A stretch of 64,000 nt of DNA from Bacteroidota bacterium. Lineage in GTDB: Bacteria; Bacteroidota; Bacteroidia; Bacteroidales; Paludibacteraceae. Positions 1 to 8,875 of the stretch are shown one piece after another. The notes under the pieces are model-generated. The model did no database searches. It saw nothing but the letters and a program-made list of their open reading frames with translations, and was not told where the DNA came from. The position numbers were made by a program, and so were the translations under genes. Numbering within the stretch: the stretch's first letter is position 1; every line of letters starts with the position of its first letter. The stretch is from NCBI GenBank assembly GCA_022708505.1, contig JAKIYP010000004.1, forward strand, positions 1 to 64,000. The letters run 5' to 3'.

Positions 1-28
1 AGGGGGCTTGCTTTTGAAAATTAAAGAA

Positions 29-52
29 AAACGGGCATCAATTGCCCTGTTT
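29..52 (+). terminator. possible intrinsic terminator upstream of susD
   Basis: GGGCA (33-37) and TGCCC (43-47) flank a TCAAT loop. The stem can be lengthened by AAAC/GTTT with one bulged T. An in-frame stop lies just before it at 22-24 in frame 1, so the first 24 bases may be the end of an unseen upstream gene; the few codons visible (GLAFEN-stop) do not resemble a SusC C-terminus. Confidence 0.35.
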
Positions 53-96
53 ATGTTAGAATAAAAATAAATACCGGTTTTACCGGACAACAATGA

Positions 97-1827
97 TTAA
101 TTTTTACCATTCTGGCAAATTTTGTTGCTTGTGATGAACATCCATTTAATCAGTATCCTCCTGAAAATGTAGATTTTAATAGGGTTTTTTCTGACTCGAT
201 CCGTACCATTGGTGCAGTAAATTCAGCTTATTCAAGACTGACACATACCGGAAGATATTTTAGATTAGGTAATGCAATGCAGGCCTCATTAACTGATGAA
301 GCCAAACATGCCACATCATCGACAACAAGTGCTGTTGATAATATTGTTAACGGTCGATGGGACCCGAATAACATCCCGGATCATGCATGGAATGATATGT
401 ATGAAGGAATAAGACATTGCAACCTGTTTTTGCCTTTCTGGGAGAATGAAAGAGACAGACTGCCAATTACAGATGCAACTTATCGGCGTACGCTTGGGGA
501 GCTTATTTTTCTGAGGGCATTTTATCATTATGAGTTGTTTAAACGATATGGAGGAATTCCAGTTCTGACTGAGGTTTTAAAGCCAGGTGATGATATGAAT
601 ATCCCACGCGAGACATATGCTAATACGCTTAAATTTATTGTTGATGAATGTGACAGGGCCGCTGCATTATTGCCATTGAATTATGCTTCTTATTCTTCCT
701 ATTATGGAAGAGCAACAAAAGGAGCTGCACTTGCATTGAAATCACGCGTGTTGCTTTATGCAGCTAGTCCTTTGGTAAATTCACAAACAGATTTTGTGGG
801 TGGGTCAAATGAATTGGTCTGGATGGGAGGATTTGATATGGAAAGATGGAAGCATGCTGCTCAGGCTGCATATGAGGTAATAGCCTTGAATGAATATCAG
901 CTTTATGAATATCTTCCTGAAGGAAGTGGAAGATATTCATTCAATTACTTTAATGATACTTATTACGGGTCAAACAGAGAGTATATTTTTGGTCGACTTT
1001 GGGTTGCAGATAATAATATGGAAAAGAACAACGCACCCATGGGTTATGAGAACGCATTAGGTTTAACCTGCCCGACACAGGATTTTGTTGATGCTTTTTT
1101 GATGATAGATGGACAACCGTTTGACTGGAGTAATCCGGTTCATGCTGCAAATCCATATGCAAATCGTGACCCAAGACTTTCTTTGTTTGTTTATCACAAT
1201 GGTTTGCAGTGGTGGTACACGGATAACAGAGAATTTGATTCAAGAAGATCTTATGGGTTAATTGAGACATTTGTTGGTGGAGCTGATGATGCATCATCCT
1301 TAACAGATGGAGTGCGAACGGGTTATTATCTGAAAAAATTTTCAAGTCGTGAAGCCTCAATTTTCGGCACAGAATATACCGTCAACCATCCCTTTACATT
1401 CTTTAGATATGCTGAAACATTGTTGAATTTTGCTGAAGCAGCGAATGAATTTGGAGGTCCGAACTATAGTATAGGAGGATATAACGCAATTTGGGCTATT
1501 AATGCTATCCGAACAAGAGCTCTAATGCCACAAATTGAAAATGATGTTACAAAAGAAGCATTAAGAGAATTAATTCGCTTGGAAAGACGTATAGAATTAT
1601 CCTTTGAAGAACATCGGTTCTGGGACGTGAGAAGATGGAAGATAGGTATCTCATTAAAGAAAAATATTGATGGGCTAGAAATAGTCAAAAACCCTGACGA
1701 TACATATAATTATAATCGTAAGCCGGCAATTGAACAGCGGATATTCGACCCCAAACATTATTTTTATCCGATACCACAGACGGAAAGAAACAGAAACAAT
1801 AATTTAATCCAGAATCCTGAATGGTAA
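97..1827 (+). CDS. susD: SusD/RagB-family glycan-binding lipoprotein, start codon apparently disrupted
   Basis: Outer-membrane lipoprotein that would cap a SusC transporter and bind oligosaccharide. The C-terminal SusD signature is clear: an RLERRIEL..EEHRFWDVRRWK segment followed by FYPIPQTERN...NPEW. The first in-frame ATG is at 277, but the frame is open and SusD-like upstream from 97: it includes a FVAC-type lipobox (Cys at 130-132) and the usual NAYSRL-like N-terminal helix region. No ATG, GTG or TTG precedes it in frame after the stop at 94-96. An ATG at 93 lies in another frame, and removing one T from the TTTTT run at 100-104 would join it to the lipobox. The gene is therefore either decayed at its start or affected by an indel error. 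The length from 97 (576 aa) is normal for the family. It lies 10 bp before susC; its own partner may be outside the window. Confidence 0.85.
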   Translation, partial: LIFTILANFVACDEHPFNQYPPENVDFNRVFSDSIRTIGAVNSAYSRLTHTGRYFRLGNAMQASLTDEAKHATSSTTSAVDNIVNGRWDPNNIPDHAWNDMYEGIRHCNLFLPFWENERDRLPITDATYRRTLGELIFLRAFYHYELFKRYGGIPVLTEVLKPGDDMNIPRETYANTLKFIVDECDRAAALLPLNYASYSSYYGRATKGAALALKSRVLLYAASPLVNSQTDFVGGSNELVWMGGFDMERWKHAAQAAYEVIALNEYQLYEYLPEGSGRYSFNYFNDTYYGSNREYIFGRLWVADNNMEKNNAPMGYENALGLTCPTQDFVDAFLMIDGQPFDWSNPVHAANPYANRDPRLSLFVYHNGLQWWYTDNREFDSRRSYGLIETFVGGADDASSLTDGVRTGYYLKKFSSREASIFGTEYTVNHPFTFFRYAETLLNFAEAANEFGGPNYSIGGYNAIWAINAIRTRALMPQIENDVTKEALRELIRLERRIELSFEEHRFWDVRRWKIGISLKKNIDGLEIVKNPDDTYNYNRKPAIEQRIFDPKHYFYPIPQTERNRNNNLIQNPEW

Positions 1828-1846
1828 CCTTATTTGAATGAGTAGT

Positions 1847-4800
1847 ATGAAAAAAATAAATTTAATTGTAGTTTTTGTGTTAAGTGTATGTGTTGTATCA
1901 GCACAAAAAATTGCTACCGGAATAATAAAGGATGAAACAGGCGAGTCGCTGATTGGTGTTACTGTAACTGAAATAAACAACGCTGCAAATGGTACTATTA
2001 CCGATTATGAAGGTAAATTCAGGTTGCAACTGCGACAGGGAGAGCGTATTCGGGTGTCATACGTTGGTTTCAAAACAATAGATCTTGTTGCCGGAACTAA
2101 TATGGTAATTGTTCTTCAGCCGGATGCTGTTGAGATTGATGAAGTGGTGGTGGTTGGTTATGGCACGCAACGGAGAGAAACGGTTATTGGAGCAATAACA
2201 AGTGTCAAAGGAGAAGAGCTTATACAAGCTTCTGCGTCTAATCTTTCAAACTCATTAGCTGGTCGTGTTGCGGGTGTTTTTACCCAAATGGGTAGTGGAC
2301 GTCCCGGAGTTAACGAATCAAAAATATTTATTCGTGGAATTTCAACTTTAACGAGCGGAAGTACGAATCCCCTTGTGTTGGTTGATGGGATTGAACGTGA
2401 CATGGGGCATGTGGATGCTGATGATATTGAAAGTTTTACTGTGTTAAAAGATGCGGCTGCAACTGCTGTTTATGGTATCAGAGGTGCGAATGGAGTAATT
2501 CTTATCACAACGAAACGGGGTCAGGAAGGGAAAGCGAAAATTTCGGCCACAATTCAACACACCTCAAGTGAGTTGATCCGATTACCCGTAAAACTTAATT
2601 CTTATGATTTTGCGATGCTCAGAAACGAAGCTTTATTAAATGATGGTATGCCTTTGGAGTATTCAACAGATGATTTGCAAAAATATCAGGACGGATCTTC
2701 TCCATATACACATCCTGACAATGATTATGCAGCTGACTTTTTAAGAAATTTCGCTCCGAAAATTCAGGCTAATGTCAATATTAATGGTGGTACAGATATA
2801 ATTAAGTATTTTGTTTCAGGTAATTACTTAAAGGAAGAGGGTGTTCTTAGAAGTTATGCTAAAGCATCAGACTTGGAACGACTTGCGACTTTTCAACATC
2901 TTTCTGATGATTTAAAAAGAACATTTTCAGATGTGCCATATGACCCAAATCCTGCATATGAAAGATTTAGTTTACGTACAAATTTTGATATTAATGTTAC
3001 CAAAACAACGACATTGGCATTAGATTTAACAAGCAGAATAGAGAAGGTTAAAAATATCGGGATTGCCAATTCAAATGTGCAGGACTTTTTTGTGAGGTTT
3101 TTTCGTACTGCTCCCAATCTGTTTCCATATATAACTCCTAACGGAAAATTTGGTGCACAAGGTGGAGATAACCAATCTCCTTTGGTTTATCTGACATCAG
3201 CAGGATATCAGTTGGATAATAAAAATACGATTGAAGGAACAATTCGCCTGAATCAAAAATTAGATTTTATAACCAAAGGTTTGTCAGTTGATGGTCAGAT
3301 AAGTTTTGATAATTGGGTCTCGAGTGGTTTTAGGTTAAATCATCGTCCGGAAATTGGTCGCTACAACCGGAACGGTGAGTATACAATTATTAATACAGAA
3401 ACTGATTGGTCAACACAATCAGTTGCTAAGACAACTGTACGTCAAATTGTTACCCAACTGGCATTAAGATATAACAAAACGTTTGACAAATCTCACACTA
3501 TAGGAGGTTTGTTGCTTACCAAACAACGCCAGTTTTATTCCAATGCATTGCTGCCTCAATTTGATCTTGATTATGTTGGGAGGTTAACTTATGATTACAA
3601 AAGGAAATATATGACTGAAATTAACATGGCTTACAATGGGTCATCGAACTTCAATCAAGAAAAAAGATTTGGTTTCTTTCCTTCGTTTTCATTAGGCTAT
3701 ATAATGTCAGAGGAAGATTTTTGGAAAAGAAATGTGTCTTTTGTTGATTTTTTAAAATTCAGAGGGTCAATTGGTGAAGTAGGAAATGATAAACTGGGAA
3801 ATATGAGCTACTTCTACCAAAACTCTTACGGCAACGGATCGACGTATAATTTTGGTGATATGAATAATGTCACTGCATCTACCGGTTTTTGGGAAACTCA
3901 ACTGGGTAATCCTTTCGTAACATGGGAACGTTCCATAAAAGGAAATGTGGGACTGGATATTCGTTTTCTAGGAAAATTTAAGATAACAACGGATTATTTT
4001 CATGAATATCGATATGACATCCTGGCGAAAAGAAACACTTTCTCAGAAACGTTAGGGATAAATTATGCACTTCCCGCTGAAAATATTGGTATTGTACGTA
4101 ATCAGGGAGTCGAATTTGAATTTAGTTATAATGATAAGTTTGGCAGGGTTAATTTTTGGACAAGCGCAAATGCTACTTTTGCAAAAAACCGGATTGAATA
4201 TATGGATGAGATAATTTATCCTGACGAATTAGCTTATAAACGTCAAACCGGATTGCCTGTAGGGTCGAGATTTGGGTATATTGTTGAAGGTTTTTATCAG
4301 AACTGGGACGAGATAAACGATCCATCAACTCCAATTAATTTGTTGGGAAATCCACAACCCGGAGACTTGAAATATGCAGATCGAAATGGCGACGGACTCA
4401 TTAATGATTATGATATTGGTTACATAGGTTATAGTCAAGTGCCGCTTTTATCCGGAGGGTTAACTGTAGGTGCTTCATACAGAGGTTTTTCTTTTAGTAT
4501 GATGTGGCAGGGAGCTGCATTTACAGACATGGTTTTAGCAAGTGATATCGCAACAGAGTTTGCTTCTTCGGCAGATGGACTGAAAGGAATACATGCGAAA
4601 AGATGGGCGTATTACACAAATCCACTGACAGGAGAATTGGTTGACACGCGTGAAACGGCCATTTATCATCGTTTGACGACAGATAATTCACATTTTAATC
4701 ATCAAAATTCAACTGCAAGAATAGTTCCTTCAGACTACTTAAGATTAAAAAACGCTGAAGTAACTTATTCGTTACCAACTTCTATTTTGAAAAAGATATC

Positions 4801-4948
4801 TATTTCAAAAGTAGTTCTTTTTGCAAGAGGGAATAATTTGTTATTATTTGACCATCTCGAAGAATTTGGAATTGATCCGGAACGCCCCGGCGGGTATGTT
4901 TATCCTCAAAATAGAACATTCACATTTGGACTTTCTGTAAATTTTTAA
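1847..4948 (+). CDS. susC: SusC/RagA-family TonB-dependent outer-membrane transporter
   Basis: Imports oligosaccharides through the outer membrane using TonB energy. After a signal peptide ending ...VVSAQ comes a carboxypeptidase-D-regulatory-like domain (about residues 20-100, GIIKDETGESLIGVTV... and VSYVGFKT). Next is the conserved DEVVVVGYGTQ segment, then a plug (LVLVDGIER, DIESFTVLKDAAATAVYGIRGANGVILITTK) and a long beta-barrel ending in the aromatic terminus FTFGLSVNF. The size, about 1030 aa, is typical. An upstream ATG at 1838 adds three residues; 1847 (MKKINL) gives the better signal peptide. It is flanked by a susD on each side (10 and 13 bp gaps); the downstream one is the likely partner. 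Confidence 0.97.
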   Translation: MKKINLIVVFVLSVCVVSAQKIATGIIKDETGESLIGVTVTEINNAANGTITDYEGKFRLQLRQGERIRVSYVGFKTIDLVAGTNMVIVLQPDAVEIDEVVVVGYGTQRRETVIGAITSVKGEELIQASASNLSNSLAGRVAGVFTQMGSGRPGVNESKIFIRGISTLTSGSTNPLVLVDGIERDMGHVDADDIESFTVLKDAAATAVYGIRGANGVILITTKRGQEGKAKISATIQHTSSELIRLPVKLNSYDFAMLRNEALLNDGMPLEYSTDDLQKYQDGSSPYTHPDNDYAADFLRNFAPKIQANVNINGGTDIIKYFVSGNYLKEEGVLRSYAKASDLERLATFQHLSDDLKRTFSDVPYDPNPAYERFSLRTNFDINVTKTTTLALDLTSRIEKVKNIGIANSNVQDFFVRFFRTAPNLFPYITPNGKFGAQGGDNQSPLVYLTSAGYQLDNKNTIEGTIRLNQKLDFITKGLSVDGQISFDNWVSSGFRLNHRPEIGRYNRNGEYTIINTETDWSTQSVAKTTVRQIVTQLALRYNKTFDKSHTIGGLLLTKQRQFYSNALLPQFDLDYVGRLTYDYKRKYMTEINMAYNGSSNFNQEKRFGFFPSFSLGYIMSEEDFWKRNVSFVDFLKFRGSIGEVGNDKLGNMSYFYQNSYGNGSTYNFGDMNNVTASTGFWETQLGNPFVTWERSIKGNVGLDIRFLGKFKITTDYFHEYRYDILAKRNTFSETLGINYALPAENIGIVRNQGVEFEFSYNDKFGRVNFWTSANATFAKNRIEYMDEIIYPDELAYKRQTGLPVGSRFGYIVEGFYQNWDEINDPSTPINLLGNPQPGDLKYADRNGDGLINDYDIGYIGYSQVPLLSGGLTVGASYRGFSFSMMWQGAAFTDMVLASDIATEFASSADGLKGIHAKRWAYYTNPLTGELVDTRETAIYHRLTTDNSHFNHQNSTARIVPSDYLRLKNAEVTYSLPTSILKKISISKVVLFARGNNLLLFDHLEEFGIDPERPGGYVYPQNRTFTFGLSVNF

Positions 4949-4961
4949 AAGTATCGTAAAA

Positions 4962-6818
4962 ATGAAAAATAAAATTCTATTCAGCTTATCAATACTGCTT
5001 GTTTCAGTTTTACTAACAAGTTGTGATCTTGGTGATTTGTATGATATGGATGAAATCGCCGGTTCAAATCAGGATGAAACCGCCGTTTACAATGATCCAT
5101 CGAAAGCTCAGGCGCTGGTTGACCAATTGTATGCACTTATCCCTGGTTTTGCCGAGATAAGGTATAATGGCTATTTAAGTTCATACTCTGATGAAGCAAT
5201 AAACAAATATTCATTAGGGTTTAATTTGGGCTCTATCAGTTCTGGTAGTATCCCGGGTTTTGAGGATATGTGGTCAGGATCCTATAGGGCAATCAGGACA
5301 GCTAACAAATTCCTTGAGAATATTGATAAAATGCCGTTGAGCGATCAGCATAATTTCACTGAAGCTACACGAAGCTATTTAATAAATCAGGTGCGCTGTC
5401 TTCGAGCATATTTTTATTCTGAATTGATTCGTTGCTATGGAGGTGTGCCAGTTGTTACAACATCTGTAAATAGCATTAGTGACGAAATTGCAGGCATACC
5501 AAGACAGACACTTGATTCGACGGTCAATTTTATTATTGCAGAAATAGACTCCATAGTTCCTTTGTTGCCAAGGAGCGTTGGAGGACGCGATTTTGGACGG
5601 GTTACCCGTGGTTTTGCTCTCTCGATAAAATCCCGTTTGTTGCTTTATATGGCAAGTCCACTTTTTAATGGTCCCGGAGCGGATGGTACAGGAAATCAAT
5701 TTGTGTGTTATGGTTCTTATGATCCAACTCGTTGGGAAGAAGCCCTGGATGCTGCTACTGATGTAATAACACTGGGTCAGTATAGTTTATTTACAAGTAC
5801 AACCATTAATAATAGTCGTTCTGTTTATTCCAATGTGTTTTTTCTCGATAGAGGTCATGCAAGCATGTTTGAGCGTATATTTTCTTATCAAAAAGCAAGA
5901 GGTAACGCATGGAATAATCGATTTCTGCCATTGACATTCAGATCATCTGCAGGGTGGCCACATATTTTCCCAACTTACAATGCACATATTGCTTTTGAAA
6001 TGCAGGATGGTAAATCTCCAATTGTGGATTTAATTGACAATGGTGATGGTACCTATACAGAGGTAATCAATCCGTCTTCCACTACGCATGCATATAATCC
6101 TGCCGAACCTTACCAAAAAAGAGATTCAAGGTATTACGACTGCATCTTGTTTAATCAGGCAAAATATCGTGATTTAACTTTAGAGATTTTCACTCCTTTT
6201 CCTGGTCATGAAATTGTAGGCTCCGGTAAGGATAATGAAAATTACAATGTTAAAACAGGCTTTTACCTACGCAAATTTGTAAATCCTTCTTTGGACATCA
6301 AAGGTGCTAATCAACAGGGTTTTGAAGACTTTCCCATTTATCGCTATGCCGAGATTCTTCTTAATTACGCGGAAGCAATGAATCATGTTCATGGACCTAA
6401 TGTTCGACCGACTGGATATCCATATACTGCAGTCCAGGCTGTTAACCTGATTCGACAAAGGGCAAAAAGCAGGGTTTTCGGACAGGAAAGATATCGCCCA
6501 ACATTAAACCTGGGAATGCCAGCTTTAAGTACAAATATTACCAAAGAAGAACTAGATGAAGCGATACGCCATGAACGTCGTATTGAATTGATGTTTGAAG
6601 GACACAGATTCTTTGACGTACGCAGGTGGATGATTGCTCCTCAGACGGAAAAGGATATTTACTATTATGATATAAGAAAGAAAAGTGACGAAACATTTGT
6701 ATATTATGTCAGAAAATTTCATACACGAACTTTTCTTGAACCTCAAATGTATCTTTTACCCATACCATTTAGTGAAATTCAGATTAATAAGAATTGTCCT
6801 CAAAATCCCGGATGGTGA
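4962..6818 (+). CDS. susD: SusD/RagB-family glycan-binding lipoprotein
   Basis: Second SusD of the locus and the probable partner of the SusC 13 bp upstream. The N-terminus MKNKILFSLSILLVSVLLTSC is a canonical lipoprotein signal with an LLTSC lipobox. The TPR-like SusD core follows (RCLRAYFYSELIRCYGGVPVV, KSRLLLYMASPLFN), and the C-terminal RHERRIELMFEGHRFFDVRRWM plus YLLPIPFSEIQINKN..QNPGW signature is intact. At 618 aa it is a little longer than average. It should sit on the outer face of the outer membrane and deliver glycan to SusC. No direct evidence in the sequence indicates which sugar it binds. Confidence 0.96.
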   Translation: MKNKILFSLSILLVSVLLTSCDLGDLYDMDEIAGSNQDETAVYNDPSKAQALVDQLYALIPGFAEIRYNGYLSSYSDEAINKYSLGFNLGSISSGSIPGFEDMWSGSYRAIRTANKFLENIDKMPLSDQHNFTEATRSYLINQVRCLRAYFYSELIRCYGGVPVVTTSVNSISDEIAGIPRQTLDSTVNFIIAEIDSIVPLLPRSVGGRDFGRVTRGFALSIKSRLLLYMASPLFNGPGADGTGNQFVCYGSYDPTRWEEALDAATDVITLGQYSLFTSTTINNSRSVYSNVFFLDRGHASMFERIFSYQKARGNAWNNRFLPLTFRSSAGWPHIFPTYNAHIAFEMQDGKSPIVDLIDNGDGTYTEVINPSSTTHAYNPAEPYQKRDSRYYDCILFNQAKYRDLTLEIFTPFPGHEIVGSGKDNENYNVKTGFYLRKFVNPSLDIKGANQQGFEDFPIYRYAEILLNYAEAMNHVHGPNVRPTGYPYTAVQAVNLIRQRAKSRVFGQERYRPTLNLGMPALSTNITKEELDEAIRHERRIELMFEGHRFFDVRRWMIAPQTEKDIYYYDIRKKSDETFVYYVRKFHTRTFLEPQMYLLPIPFSEIQINKNCPQNPGW

Positions 6819-6876
6819 AATTCTGAAGAATAATATGCCAAAATAATTCATGTTTAATACTAAAAAAATAATCATT

Positions 6877-8796
6877 ATGAAACAAGTAAGACAAAAAGTA
6901 TTTATTGTTATTAGTTTGCTCCTGTTTGCTACAACATCAATAGTGGCACAACATGAGCTCATTGCAAAGTATGACTTCACGACTAAAAGTACGGTTCCAG
7001 TATTTCAAGTCCCTGGCGTAGATTTTGGGTCACAATTTGGAGTATGGAATAGTACAGAATTCCCTCATCAAGTAGCTATTTCCGAAGATGGTTACCTTGA
7101 AGTAAGGGGATACGGGACTGGAGTTTCAAGTCAAAGATATGGCTATATACCCATAACACCAGATGAAGGAAAAACAGTATGTATATCAAGGGTTGTAATC
7201 AGGCATTTTAAAGAAGATGGTAGTAATACCGCGCGTACACGTTCATATTTGTATGACATGGAAGGTTCAGCACCTAAGGATGGTCCGAAAATTTCCACAC
7301 AATTGATTCAGAATAACAATGGTGGTGTTTTAATTCCGGCAACACTGACTCAACAATCATTTAATGCGACAATCAATCATGAGTTTAATTCAGTTAGATA
7401 TATGTCGTTAAGTGCAACTCAAAGTTCAAATGATGTTAATAATTTATCTCATTGGAAAATTGAATCTTTGGAATTTTATGGTTATGTTGTTTCACCGGGT
7501 GATATAGTTGCTACTGGCTCTATTAATTTTGGTAATGTTCAAATTGGAAATGAAGTAGATCAAAGTGTGTCAATTAGAGTCATTGGAGGTACAAGCACAG
7601 ATGTAACGGTTGAATTAATTGACCCTACAAATTCTTTTTTCTGTATGCAAACTGTTGTGGAAGCAATAGATGCTACTGCCGGAACAAATGTGAGAGTGTC
7701 ATATATGCCGTCTTCATTTGGTCGTCATGAAGCTCAACTAAAGTTTACTTCAGGTGATAAGGTAGTTATTACTCAACTCACAGGGTCTTGTCCTATGTTA
7801 AACGAAAACTTTACATATTATGTGACCGACAGGATTATATGGGAGGAAATGGATTCAACAAAAATGAATGATTATGATCAGCAAGATTATCTACAAGTGC
7901 CAGGATGGAATTTCTCAGACAGTGTATATTGGCATTTATCAGGTGCATACGGATTGGGAATTGAATTACGTGGCAGTCAGGATCAAGCTGCCTTCGCAGC
8001 AACTCCGGAACTGGATTTGTCCATGCCATTTGGCCTTGAGTTCAGGTCAAAGAAAATGTCAAATAGAACAACTGTACTTGGTGAACTCTATGTGTTGGTA
8101 GATACAGATACAATTTATTCAATTGAAAATCCAAATAATGTGTTGAGTTTAAGAACAGTCGAAGGATTCATTGCAACTCCTGAAAGTAAAATAACCTTTG
8201 TAGGGCTGGCAAACGACAGTAGTAAAATTGTTGTAGATGAGATATCTGTATTTCCAACATTTAAACCAACATTAAGTTTGCCTGCGTATTCTACGATACA
8301 ATTCAGTAGCAGCGAACAACCAGTTACAATTAACATCCCTGTAAAAGCCTATCAGTTAGAAAGTGATGTTCAAATAGAATTGTTCGGAAATCCGGATGGT
8401 TATGAATTGCTTACGCCGGTTTTGACTATTGCTGATGCAGAAGCAGGGAGTAATATCCAGGTAAAATATACCAAACCTCAGGAAGGAGTTGAAGTCAATG
8501 CTACGCTTGAGGTGAAGGGAGGCGGACTGACAGAATATCGTTACATCAATTTAATCAATGATGCTGCTACTGGTTTGTCTCAAAGCACACTGAACGCTTT
8601 GGTTTATGGTAGAAAAGGGAGTGTTGTAGTGCAAATAGATGAGCAATCCAGCATTGAAATCTTCAGTCTCGATGGGAAGAAAGTTGTTAATCAACTCGTT
8701 TCAGGTTATAATGAAATTTCAATAAATAAAGGATTGTACATTGTTCGTATTGTGAATGCGACAGGGACAAAAATTCAAAAAATTCATGTGAGATAA
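6877..8796 (+). CDS. non-catalytic modular T9SS cargo, possible surface glycan-binding protein
   Basis: Layout from the MKQVRQ start: signal peptide (1-25, ...SIVAQ); an approximately 180-residue beta module (27-205) opening with LIAKYDF and closing with HWKIESLEFYG; an Ig/ASH-like domain (about 213-303); a segment from NENF to about 460 containing the PELDLSMPF motif seen in choice-of-anchor/MAM-like folds; a second Ig-like domain (about 468-560); and a T9SS type A sorting domain (about 575-639, IEIFSLDGKKV...GLYIVRI). No catalytic motif is apparent. Paralogues lie at 8876 and 45681. The inference is a secreted surface glycan binder that replaces SusE/F-type proteins, which are absent here. 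An upstream ATG at 6850 would add nine residues and weaken the signal peptide. A strong terminator follows. Confidence 0.75.
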   Translation: MKQVRQKVFIVISLLLFATTSIVAQHELIAKYDFTTKSTVPVFQVPGVDFGSQFGVWNSTEFPHQVAISEDGYLEVRGYGTGVSSQRYGYIPITPDEGKTVCISRVVIRHFKEDGSNTARTRSYLYDMEGSAPKDGPKISTQLIQNNNGGVLIPATLTQQSFNATINHEFNSVRYMSLSATQSSNDVNNLSHWKIESLEFYGYVVSPGDIVATGSINFGNVQIGNEVDQSVSIRVIGGTSTDVTVELIDPTNSFFCMQTVVEAIDATAGTNVRVSYMPSSFGRHEAQLKFTSGDKVVITQLTGSCPMLNENFTYYVTDRIIWEEMDSTKMNDYDQQDYLQVPGWNFSDSVYWHLSGAYGLGIELRGSQDQAAFAATPELDLSMPFGLEFRSKKMSNRTTVLGELYVLVDTDTIYSIENPNNVLSLRTVEGFIATPESKITFVGLANDSSKIVVDEISVFPTFKPTLSLPAYSTIQFSSSEQPVTINIPVKAYQLESDVQIELFGNPDGYELLTPVLTIADAEAGSNIQVKYTKPQEGVEVNATLEVKGGGLTEYRYINLINDAATGLSQSTLNALVYGRKGSVVVQIDEQSSIEIFSLDGKKVVNQLVSGYNEISINKGLYIVRIVNATGTKIQKIHVR

Positions 8797-8802
8797 AGTA
8801 AC

Positions 8803-8844
8803 AAGCAAGCTGCATGTGGAATTATATCACGTGCAGCTTGCTTT
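8803..8844 (+). terminator. intrinsic terminator with long stem
   Basis: AAGCAAGCTGCA (8803-8814) is perfectly complementary to TGCAGCTTGCTT (8832-8843), and the stem extends inward by four more pairs including one T-G wobble (TGTG with CACG). The loop is about nine bases. The T-tract is short, so it may attenuate rather than fully stop transcription between the two cargo genes. Confidence 0.75.
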
Positions 8845-8875
8845 CAAGATAATCAACAATTAAATATAATATGTT

